A stretch of DNA of 64,000 bases from Sapria himalayana (lineage: Eukaryota > Streptophyta > Magnoliopsida > Malpighiales > Rafflesiaceae): NCBI GenBank assembly GCA_029783825.1, contig JAREIK010002984.1, positions 104,030 to 168,029 of the forward strand, written 5' to 3'. A program made the translations under genes and the position numbers. The notes under the pieces are model-generated. The model saw nothing but the letters and a program-made list of their open reading frames with translations, was not told the DNA's origin and did not search any database. This document shows positions 52,655 through 62,061 of this stretch, one piece after another. How positions within the stretch are numbered: position 1 is the stretch's first letter; the number at the start of each line of letters is the position of its first letter.

Positions 52655-54551
52655 GGGCTACACGGGAACGATCGAAGACTATCCTCAAAAACACATCCCT
52701 ATTTGTGCCGCTAGCTACCCTGATACCGAGGCTACTGTCACGGTGCCATTAACAAAATTAGAAGAACTAGCAAAGAGGCCTCGAGAAGGAAGGTTTATCT
52801 AGTGCTAGAAATGTGATTCGGAAGCAACACAATTCATATTTGATGATGGTTTCATGCAACGCATGGTGTATGGTAAGTTCTACGTGGATTCATATGAATC
52901 TTCTCCGAACTCTCTCATATGATATTTGCGATAATGACTCGACTTGCAATGGTAATTTATATGAAAATCAGAACAAAAAAACATGAAGAACAAACACCAA
53001 TGGAGTCTTCTGATAACTGTAATAATACGAATCTCTCTAATAAAATGGCCGATGAAATGTCTGATAAAATGCTCGATAATGATCTGGAAATTCATTTTGC
53101 TGCAAATAAATTGGACAATGTCGATGTACCTCCTTCTTCTAAATTTCTAGACACTATTTCAGTGTATGATAAATATGAAAAATGTGAAAAGAATACTGAT
53201 TACACTTGAGAAGCTCTGGAAAAAAATAATTATTCACATGCTAGAGATGTATGTCAAGCAAGCCATGCAAGTAATTTAGAGGATAATGTATTAGTGATTA
53301 CAGTCGCTGTTAAATTGAATGTTCTTTCTGGAAACAACAAAAAGAACAATGGAAGCACGTGTTCTACTCCGTTGGTGTCAACACATTCTGGAAAATTGAA
53401 TAAGGAGCAGAATATAAACTCTGAATATGAATATGGCAAATGGAGGAAAACTGCTCGACCCTCCACGAAGTTGTGGTAGGAATAAAGCCCCATGGAGCAG
53501 TCTATTTTTGGGCAACAGAATTTTAGGTAATACAACTAAACTGACCTATATTCCCACGGATCATGATGGCAATGCTTACTTTGAATCGAAAGGCTTACAA
53601 TATGGAATGGATATGTGGAAAAATTGTTTAATTGGATATTTTGTTACAAAAATCCCGGGAGTTGCAATGTTAAGGAAATTCATTGACGAACAATGGAAAA
53701 CCAACACTCAAATCATTCAACAACCTAGCGAATGGATATTGTTTAACTTCAAGTCCACTGATGAGATGGAATGAATACTAAGTGCTGGACCCTACTTAGT
53801 TTTGGCAGGCCCCGGCATATTAAGCCCCTTCCGATGGGATTCCACTACGGATGGCAAAAATCCCCATTTGGGTAAAGTTTTAAAACTTCCCACTTCACTT
53901 ATGGAATCAAATTGGAATTAGTAAAGTCACTAACTGTATAGGGCAACCCCTACATATGGATAAACTCACCTCCAATACTTCGAGAATAGCTTATGCTAGA
54001 GCATTAGTAGAGGTTGACTTAAATAGTGATCTGCTTAAAGAGATTCTGCTCAATTTACTAGATGGCTCCAAAATTACCCAACCGGTTAAGTTATGAGAAC
54101 TTACCAATATATTACAAATCTTGCTCGCTTTTTGGACACACTGCAGATAATTGCAGAAGGAGGCTCAAAGAAGAGGCAAACAAGGAGGACCTTCCTCCGA
54201 GCAGACTAACAACCACTAAAATAGAAAGCGAAAGAAATCATCTTCTACTCCTCCTTGGGAACTGAAGGACATAGAAATGGATAGGCATATTTCAATGAAA
54301 CAATTGAAGTAGTGGAGCTTGACTACCCTGAAGATGGCCAATGCTCGCCAGTCCAGAGGGACACAACCCCCTGTAGTCTACAGCAACTTGAAGACATCCT
54401 AGGCAAACCGGATGAAGAAAAAGATCTTTTTACCTTGGTAAGGCCTATAAGGAAAAAGAAGGAAGCTCCAAAAGAGGGCCCCTCCCTCAACCTCAAAAAT
54501 AAAGGAAAATTAAAAGATGCAAGAGGTTTTACCTCTCATGGTCCTTTGTAA
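52655..54551 (+). pseudogene. LINE-B ORF1 (gag-like), broken
   Basis: An RNA-binding ORF1 is spread over several frames. The segment 52919-53479 (one stop at 53207) is polar and Asn/Ser/Lys-rich. Segment 53427-53774 holds the DUF4283-type core (KNCLIGYFVTKIPG and QPSEWILFNFKSTDEME). After TGA the same frame continues with ILSAGPYLVLAGPGILSPFRWD, where the family usually has a Trp-rich stretch. A region reading TSNTSRIAYARALVEVDLNS follows in another frame. The knuckle lies at 54113-54154. A tail (54312-54551) is acidic, then Lys-rich. The upstream piece 52655-52870 (MGYTGTIEDYPQKHIP, KCDSEATQFIFDDG) is not recognised. The start is tentative. Confidence 0.75.
54113..54154 (+). other. Damaged CCHC zinc knuckle of LINE-B ORF1
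   Basis: The frame reads YKSCSLFGHTADNC, which matches C-x2-C-x4-H-x4-C except that the first ligand is Tyr (TAC) where Cys (TGC) is expected. A one-base change explains the loss. Confidence 0.85.
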
Positions 54552-55422
54552 CATACCTATCGGAGGTCACATCTCCTTTAAAAATGTGATTTGTATTCTA
54601 GTGTTTACTTGATGTTTTAGAGGTAGGTTTATGTGGGATTTGTGCCCCCCCTGCTTCACATTATAACAATTATAAGGGATTTCTTGGGAGAGGTGGGGGC
54701 ACCTCTGGGCTGGTTTTGGTGGATTGAATGCTTGTGGTGGACATGTTATAATGTCAGAACGCTAATAATCCTCCTAAAAGGATATGAGGGATGCCCTTGT
54801 AATGGTTCAACCATTCATGTAACTATTGTAAATGTATATAATACTTATGAGGAAGTATGTGATATATGTGGAGGGGCACTCCTTATACCTCCAAGGATTA
54901 AAATTATTATGGAGTGGGGCAAACAGAAAGATCCTCAAGATATAAATATGCTCGGGAGCCTGATCGAGTAGCCTCGTATTCACATGGGGGTGATCTTCAA
55001 TGTATGGGCAGTATACACTCATGATATGCACACAAAAGGCTCTCGATACATAACAGTCAAAAATTGATAATAATCAAAATAAAGAGAATCAAAATAAAAA
55101 AAATTGCAAGCTCATAATTCGATTTGTTTGTCATTTGCATTTGGGCTATGGGTGACATATGCATGGAGAAGGATTTGCTGTATATGAAATTGTATAAAAG
55201 GGACTTCAGTAATATATTGTATTGGGGTCACAAGGGTGGCATATCATTGTATCAGTGTTGCAAGGGTGGCATAATGTGTAATGGTAAAAATAAGGGTGGC
55301 ATACATCAGAAATATGGTAGGGCAGTATTGTGTAATCATCACTTGGGAGGGTTTCATATGCATCTCTTTGCAGGCAAGAATATATAATGCAAAGAGAAAA
55401 TGAAAATTTCTAATATGTATAT
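54552..55422 (+). other. LINE-B inter-ORF region
   Basis: No domain is recognised in frames 54633-54971 or 55124-55387. The second contains a 30-bp tandem period (separate entry). This is longer than a usual L1 inter-ORF gap, so part may be decayed ORF1 tail or an old insertion. Confidence 0.5.
55232..55321 (+). repeat. Three 30-bp-spaced copies of AAGGGTGGCATA
   Basis: AAGGGTGGCATA occurs exactly at 55232, 55262 and 55292, a strict 30-bp period. The rest of each unit is diverged. In frame it encodes KGGI three times, ten residues apart. Confidence 0.93.
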
Positions 55423-56200
55423 ATGAAGATTGTGAGTTGGAACATAAAGGGTTTTGATTGCCCCTTAAAACACAAGGAAGTAATTAGGGCAATAAAAGCT
55501 TACCATATAGACATTTTTGCAATAATAGAAGCTAAATTAAACAAAGAAAAGGTGGCTGTATTGATGAAGTCAAAATTCAAATGTTTTAAATATATGGAAA
55601 ATTTTACTTTACACCCGAATGGCCGGATACTATTGATATGGGATGGTCAAACCACTGAAATCGAGTTAATATCCTTTTCATCTTAGTATATATATATGTT
55701 CAGGTCAAGGATATTGTATCAAAACTACATTTTAGCTTAACAGTTGTTTATGGCTTTCATACAATTGTTAACAGGAGAATGCTATGAGAGGAACTAACTC
55801 AACAAGGGTCTGTGGACCCCTCCCCTTGGATTATAATGGGAGATTTTAACTCCCCGTTATCTGCTCTAGATAGGAAGGGAGGCAGAATAATCTCTACATA
55901 TGAATGCATGGACTTTATAAATTACTACTATAATCTCGATCTTGAAGACATTCCATCTTCAGGCTCATATTTCACATGGACCAACGAGAAGATGTTAAGT
56001 AAGCTTGATAGATCCATGGTAAACCATGGGTGTGCTAATCTTACACTTGGCATTCATCCCAGGTTCCTACAGTCTGGAATTTTCTCGAACCACAATATGA
56101 TCTTAGTTTCTACAGAGTCCAGCTCAACCGATAGAAAAATACCCTTCAAGTTTTATAATATGTGGCTGACCCACAAGGAATATCCCCTTATAGTGGCCAG
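55423..56200 (+). pseudogene. LINE-B ORF2 N-terminus: APE-type endonuclease, broken
   Basis: Met at 55423 opens with IVSWNIKGFD, the L1 endonuclease start. IIEAKL carries the metal-binding Glu. A stop at 55684 is followed in a different frame by LTVVYGFHTIVNRR and then IIMGDFN (GDFN at 55839-55850), GSYFTWTN, SKLDRSMVN and FSNHNMIL. The family form of the last motif is SDHxP, so the catalytic-site Asp has become Asn. A further TGA interrupts just before 55812. The domain once made the target nick and is now inactive. Confidence 0.88.
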
Positions 56201-58000
56201 AATCTTGAAGCAAAAATCACATGGCTCTTTAATGTTTCATTTGGTCAATAAGCATAAAATACTTAAAGTGCCATTAAAATCACCGAATGAGAAAAACTTT
56301 GGATATATTAGTTCAAGAGTGTGCTTGGCTAGGAAAGCTCTTAAAGAAACCCAAAAGAAGATATTAGAAGGCCATGATATATCTTTTAGAGCAAAAGAAA
56401 TTGATCTTAAAGTCAAATTAAGAATGTTGGAAAAAGCTGAACTCTCATTTGTTAGGCAAAAAGCAAATTTCAATTACTTGAGGGAAAGGGATGGGTGCAC
56501 AAAATTTTTCCACACCTTGGCCAAGGCAAGACTTCAAAGAAGCAAAATTGTTTCAATAGTGAAGGAAAATGGAGATTTCTCTAATTCCTATCAAGAAATT
56601 TTTGAATTGTTTCTGTATTACTATAAGAACCTCTTGGGAATTAGAAACGATAGAACCCCTTTGTCTACTTCTATAATAAAAAATGGCAGAATGCTGCTTG
56701 ACACGGAATACGGTTTATTATCTTTGAACTTATCTTTTAAAGAGATTAAAGAAACCTTATTTTCAATGGGCGGATCAAAATCTCTTGGACCGGATAGGTT
56801 CACTACGGTGTTCTATAAAGGCTAATAGGGAAACAATCTGCATGGATGTTGTAAAGGCTGTTCAATGTTTTTTCACAGTAGAAAACTCCTTAAACAGATT
56901 AATCATGCATACATTACACTAATACCGAAGACTCCACATGCTTCCTCAGTTAAAGATTTCAGACCTATTTCTTATTGTAATGTTATTTAAAAATTGATAT
57001 CAAAACTAATATCAAAAGGATTCAAACAATACTTGGAAACATCATAAATCCAGCCCAATCGACTTACATAAAAGGGAGATTTATCTCAGATAATTTTTTT
57101 TTCACACAGAATCTGATAAGGAAATATGCTTAGAAAAGGATATCACCAAGGTGTAGTCTTAATATTGATCTACAAAAAGCTTTTTATTCAGTTAGTTGGA
57201 TATTTATTTAAGAAGCACTTGCCACTTTTAACTTCCCACCTAAATTCATAGATATAATATATGAGTGTATATTAACTACGTCATTATCAATTTCCATTAA
57301 TGTCAAACTTAAATGTTTCTTTAAAGGAAAGAGAGGACTCAGGCAAGGTGATCCATTATCTCTTTACCTATTTTCCATTTGCTTGGAGTATTTCTCCAGA
57401 TTACTTGTAAAGGCTACAAGTCGAGAAGATTTCACATTCCATCCTGGTTGTGTTGTCAATCAGATATCCCACTTAATGTATGCCGATGATCTGATTATTT
57501 TCACTAGAGGAGATACTTCTTCCATTGATACTATCTTGAAAGTGCTAGAAAATTTTTCAACTACTTCAGGCATGTTTGTCAATCCCTCCAAATCGAACAT
57601 TTTCTTTGGAGGGGTAAAACCAGAGGTTAAAAATAAGATTCTAGAAAAATCTGGGTTCATTTAAAGTTCTCTCCATTTTATTTTACTTGGAGTTCCACTT
57701 TCCTCAAGCAGACTTATCATAGCATAGTTCTCTCCATTATTGTCAAAAATTATAGCTTCCAACCATCAATGGGCTATGAAGATACTCTCCTTCGCAGGAA
57801 GGTTGGGATTATTATGCACTGTCATTCAGGGCATAGAAGGATATTTGTTTTCAATTTTTCTTTTCTCATCTACAATAATTAACAAAATAGTGACCGCATG
57901 CAGAAGATTCTTGTTGGGTGCTTCAAAATCAGGTCGATTTCGACCAAAAGCATCTTGGGACAAATATGCATGCCTAAAAATTATGGTGGATTGGGCTTAA
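56201..58000 (+). pseudogene. LINE-B ORF2 linker and reverse transcriptase, broken
   Basis: The linker (to about 56700) is charged and includes NYLRERDGCTKFFHTLAKAR, the plant L1 pre-RT block. The RT starts with SLGPDRFTTVFYK and is then stopped at 56823. Motif A reads IDLQKAFYSVSW near 57165: the first Asp is kept, the second has become Tyr. Motif B RQGDPLS is near 57340. Motif C YADD is at 57479-57490. The 57740-58000 frame (SFAGRLGLLCTVIQGIEGYL, KASWDKYACLK) is the thumb/connection region. Several stops and frameshifts separate these blocks. Confidence 0.9.
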
Positions 58001-58330
58001 TAGAAATATCATTCTAGAATAAGGCTTTCTTTATCAAAAGTCTCTGGCAAATATTCAATAATGAAGATGCGTTATGTATTAGGTGGATCCACCACTATTA
58101 TTTAAATGTCGATAATATCTGGAATTGCTTAGCATCTAAACAAGATTCAGCATTCTGGAAATCCCTAATTTTGGTTAGGGATATCTTATTAAAGAAATCG
58201 GGTAATATACAGCAAGAAATCCTCTTGCTTAATACTTGGGCGGGAAAAGGAAAACTAATTTCTGAAGGCTACAAATTCATAGTTGGAATGAACACAAAGG
58301 AATTTAAACCCTAGGCAGAAATTATCTAGT

Positions 58331-58760
58331 TTTCCAATAATATCCCGAAACACGCTGCCTTCCTTTGGATAATCAAGGCAGGAAGAATAATAACGAAAGA
58401 TTATTTATTCATAATTCTAAGAAATATGAAATGGGAATTTTGCACAGAACCAGAATCCCTAAAGCACATCTTCTTTGAATGCCAATTTACCAAAGCTCTG
58501 CTGGAGCACCTCAAAAGTTGAATGGAAATCAAAGATTCAATACAATCCATATACTTAAGACTCAAAAGCTTAAAATAAAAATATTCAGCTAACACCCCCA
58601 TAAACTGTATTAGGAAAGCCATTTTTGCAACCACAATTTACTACATATGGAAAGAAAGAAACCGTAGATGACATGAAGGAAAGTCGCAAGATCTCGACTT
58701 GATTTTCAGGAAGATTAAAATGGAAATTTATGTTGTTTTTCGAAATGATTGTAATAGTCT
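58331..58760 (+). pseudogene. LINE-B ORF2 C-terminus: zf-RVT domain and 3' end
   Basis: The frame reads FLWIIKAGRIITKDYLF and FCTEPESLKHIFFEC. This is the zf-RVT pattern (Cys, acidic residue, His, Cys) found at the end of plant L1 ORF2. A later block, TIYYIWKERNRR, matches the usual final helix. The 3' UTR and the A run follow. Confidence 0.8.
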
Positions 58761-58816
58761 GAAACTTTGTTAGGATGTAATAATTTGATAGTGCATTTTA
58801 ATACTTATCAAAAAAA

Positions 58817-58833
58817 AGTATAATTATATGTGT
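58817..58833 (+). repeat. LINE-B target-site duplication, right copy
   Basis: AGTATAATTATATGTGT directly follows the A run and matches 52444-52460 at 15 of 17 positions. Similar strings occur in the satellite, so chance similarity is possible, though the position exactly after the A tail favours a true duplication. Confidence 0.75.
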
Positions 58834-59136
58834 GACTCATTATATAACCACATGTAACTATATTTATAGTTACATGTATAACAGTATACAACATTATGTT
58901 TAACTATATGTGTATAACTAAATATAAATATTTGTATAACTATATAAAACTCTATATAATTAAATATAACTATATTTGTAACTAGGTATACATATATGTA
59001 TACATATATGTAAATTTATATATTTGTTTATAACATTGTTTACATTTATGTATAACTACTTATAACTACATGTATGAATATATATATATATATATATATA
59101 TCTATAAATAAACTTTATTTTAACTATATTTAAATA

Positions 59137-59182
<46 letters not shown>

Positions 59183-59782
59183 ACTATATATAAAATATAT
59201 AGTTATGTATATAACTATTTATATATTTAAATAATATATATATATTTAAAGAATATATATATTACAGTTATGTATATATATAAACCTATATTTTTAACTA
59301 TATATAACTATTTATAACGAAATATAGTATATGTATAATAACTATAAATAATTGTATATTACTATAAGTATAACTATAAAAACATTATACGTAACTATAT
59401 TTAAATATATAATTAATAACATATATTTAATATGCATTTTTATATATTAAAATATACAAATTTATTTACTATATCTATACATATACATATCTATATGTAT
59501 ATATAAATTTATATGAAAAGATATATATACCTACATGTATAAATATAAGTTTAACAATATGTATAACCATATGTAACAATATTTATAATTATATGTATAA
59601 CAACATACAACATCTTGTTTAATTATATGTGTATAACTATATATAAATATTTGTATAACTATATAAAACTTTATATAGTTAAAATATAACAATATTTGTA
59701 ACTATGTATACATTTATGTAAATCTATATCTTTGTTTATAACATTGTATACATTTAGGTATAAATACATATAACTACTTGTA

Positions 59783-59818
<36 letters not shown>

Positions 59819-60195
59819 TAACTATATGTTTAACTATATATAACTATTTATAACTAATATATACTATATGTATAATAACATATAACTATAAATAGTTATA
59901 TCTTACTATATGTATGACTATAAAAACTTAATACGTAACTATATTTAAATTTATAATTAACAACATATATTTAATATACATTTTTATATATTAATATATA
60001 CAAATGTATTTTACTATATCTATACCTATACATTACTATATGTGTAAACATATAAAATTATATGAAAAAATATATATGCCTACATGTACAAATATAAGTT
60101 TAATTATATGTATAACTATATGTATAACCACATATAATTATATTTATAATTACTTGTATAACAACATACAACATTATGTTTAACTTAATGTGTAT
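58834..60195. repeat. AT-rich satellite, right part (unit about 545 bp)
   Basis: Two successive blocks starting ACTATAAATA at 59341 and 59885 (544 bp apart) match over several hundred bases. They include ACGTAACTATATTTAAAT and ATACAAxTTTATTxTACTATAT. A companion pair containing AAATATAAGTTTAA sits at about 59538 and 60089. Long AT runs occur at about 59080-59100 and 59145-59175. Confidence 0.8.
59787..59816. repeat. (AC)n microsatellite
   Basis: About 14 AC units interrupt the satellite copy, where the neighbouring copy has TATGTATAAC-type sequence. Confidence 0.95.
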
Positions 60196-60417
60196 AACTA
60201 GTCTAATTTCTAAGCCATATAAACAAAATTATTTAGTAAAACTTATAATGGAATGTGTATAATGGTGTGTCCTTATAGAATGCTCAAAGTGGATTGAGAT
60301 ATCACAAATATCAGCTACTCCCATATAAAAATGAAATAAAAGAAAAAATATTATACAATGAAGAAGATGTAAAACTAACAAAATCACAATGTGTGTGTGT
60401 ATATATATATATATATA

Positions 60418-60463
<46 letters not shown>

Positions 60464-60778
60464 GAAACATGAATGGAGTACTCTTATATACTATGGGCAC
60501 TCTTAATGCATAATAAAATAAAATAAAATGAAAGAAGGTAACACAAAAAAATCAACTGCTTCTCATTTACTTATGTTAGAAATTTTTAGAGTTAGTTATT
60601 CTATTATCAATTTTATTAGCATAATCTTTTTCTTTAAACAAATACATCTGCATATAAATGATATCAAAATGTGCAATGAGTCGTTTTATGACTTGGAATT
60701 TCCAATTTTTAACTGCATCCCATTGTGGGATACATATTCATGGAAAGCTTTTGTCTGAATATTAAATTGTAAATGTGC
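60196..60778. other. Non-coding DNA with compound microsatellite
   Basis: No gene is recognised. The stretch carries the GT-AT-AC microsatellite at 60391-60460 and AAAATAAAATAAAATG at about 60509-60530. Confidence 0.5.
60391..60460. repeat. Compound (GT)n(AT)n(AC)n microsatellite
   Basis: GT units (60391-60400), AT units (60401-60417) and then AC units (60420-60460) follow one another. GT and AC runs are reverse complements across an AT centre, so single strands could fold into a hairpin. Confidence 0.95.
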
Positions 60779-61184
60779 AAGCATGTGGTGCTAAATACAT
60801 TATCAAGGATGATTTGCTGGATGACAGTTTTTGATGATGTTATTGTTGACCTAGTGTACCTTACTAGAAGAGTTTTCTACAATATGCTCCTTGCTTCCTT
60901 TCTTTTATTCATTATTTGTACTTCAAATAATTTTTTTTGTTCCATGTTTCAAAACTTTTATTCTATTTAGATTCTAGATCTAGTTTCTTTTCCTCCAATC
61001 TTATGCATGTTATTATTGTTTAGGAGGAAGTTGCAGATTTTCTAACTTCCAAGAAGGATTTAAAAAAATACAAGGATAATCTTTTATTATTTTGGGATAA
61101 TTTGGTAGTAGAATCTCAGGATGGGCCATTATTTGATATGGTTTTGTTTGAAAAGTGTATGGATTATATATTAGCACTGTCATG
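60779..61184 (+). pseudogene. SCC3 / STAG-type cohesin subunit, two-exon fragment
   Basis: SCC3 is the HEAT-repeat subunit that sits on the cohesin ring in the nucleus. Block 1 (60779-60870) reads ACGAKYIIKDDLLDDS, then after a 1-nt shift FDDVIVDLVYLTR. Block 2 (61024-61184) follows a TTGTTTAG acceptor and reads EEVADFLTSKKDLKKYKDNL, then FWDNLVVESQDGPLFD and FEKCMDYILALS, ending TG|GTAAAG. The split codon restores Cys, as expected for the ALSC stretch of the family. Block order, spacing and splice sites fit a genomic fragment of the gene. Block 1 has lost its donor GT and carries the frameshift. Identification rests on recalled family features, not a search. Confidence 0.75.
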
Positions 61185-61606
61185 GTAAAGCTATAGCTTT
61201 GGTTGAAGATAAAGATAAATTCTGATATTGTAAATGGTATTTCAACCTTTGTGTAGTATATACATACATACTGAATTTGAAGCCATGATCACTAGGAAAT
61301 TAGACTAGTTTTTTATTTTTATTCGAATTTGATGCTTGCATGATGATGCCATAAGAGAAAATGAGCAAAGCATATTAAAAAGCTAATGCTAAAAGAACTA
61401 ATTGACCCAAAAAAAGCTAATCCCTTCTCTTTGTTTCTCGAAAGTCGAGTTGTTTCCTATTGCTTGTACAAAAATTCTAAAAAAATTTTAGGAAATACTT
61501 ATGGCATGTGTATTTGGCAAGTTCTACTTTTCATTTCTTTATAGATACTATGTTTAAGATTCTCATCACTACTAATAACTCCTTTTTTGCCCATGTAATT
61601 GTGTAG
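61185..61606. other. Join between SCC3 and NAT10 fragments
   Basis: Intron-like T-rich DNA without a recognised feature. The break between the two source genes must lie here. No terminal repeat was seen at a join. Confidence 0.5.
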
Positions 61607-61895
61607 GATTTTGGAGCCTTGACTCCAAATATTCTTGCAAGAATGATTGAAAATATTGAAGGTGGTGGTCTAGTTGTTTTACTTCTTCGAACCCTATCAT
61701 CACTCATGAGTTTGTGTACCATGGTCATGGTGAGTTGCATTTCATTGCTCATTATTTGCTTACACAAAAACATGATATGCACTCTTTGATTGTTGAATTT
61801 GAATCTCTATTATTCCTTACATGTTAGGATGTTCAAGAGAGATTTAGAATAGAGTAGCATTCTGAAATAGTTTCTCGGTTCAACGAGAGGTTTCT
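61607..61895 (+). pseudogene. NAT10/KRE33-type RNA cytidine acetyltransferase, two-exon fragment
   Basis: The full enzyme makes N4-acetylcytidine in 18S rRNA and tRNA in the nucleolus. Block 1 (61607-61729) follows a TGTGTAG acceptor and reads DFGALTPNILARMIENIEGG then GLVVLLLRTLSSLMSLCTMV, ending ATG|GTGAGT. Block 2 (61828-61895) follows ATGTTAG and reads DVQERFRIE, a stop, then HSEIVSRFNERF. These match the helicase-domain region around DFxALTPN and RFNERF of the family. The stop in block 2 and the lack of the rest of the gene make it a captured or degraded fragment. It lies 420 bp after the SCC3 fragment, on the same strand. Confidence 0.85.
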
Positions 61896-62061
61896 CTTAT
61901 ATGTACATATAAGAGAAATGCTAGTATATCTTTTATACATACATCTTGAGTATATATGTTCAAATATACTCAGTATATCTACATATATACTACAATATTA
62001 TACATATTATATTGCAGTATTATATGTACATGTATACTGAGTATATATGTACTCAGTATAT
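61896..62061. repeat. Hairpin-rich AT segment bordering the GATA array
   Basis: Several short inverted repeats cluster here. The best is TATACTGAGTA (62033-62043) facing TACTCAGTATA (62050-62060), a perfect 11-bp stem with a 6-nt loop. Another pairs GAGTATAT near 61950 with ATATACTC about 8 nt further on. Confidence 0.85.

Larger units (their letters stand above)
52461..58816 (+). mobile_element. LINE-B: near full-length degenerate plant L1-type retrotransposon (6.36 kb)
   Basis: Starting with an AAACCCTAGC-containing 5' leader, the element holds ORF1 (DUF4283-like plus a damaged CCHC knuckle), an inter-ORF region, and ORF2 (endonuclease, RT, zf-RVT). It ends with a short A run (58810-58817). 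A 17-bp target-site duplication flanks it, and the same AT satellite continues on both sides, so it inserted into that satellite. Many stops and frameshifts make it inactive. It belongs to a different L1 subfamily from LINE-A, judged by the distinct ORF1 and knuckle sequences. Confidence 0.92.

Noticed and set aside
54633..54971. 112-codon frame between LINE-B ORF1 and ORF2 as a separate gene
   Set aside because: It lies within the bounded element, has no recognised domain, and neighbouring frames are equally open. It is kept as inter-ORF DNA.
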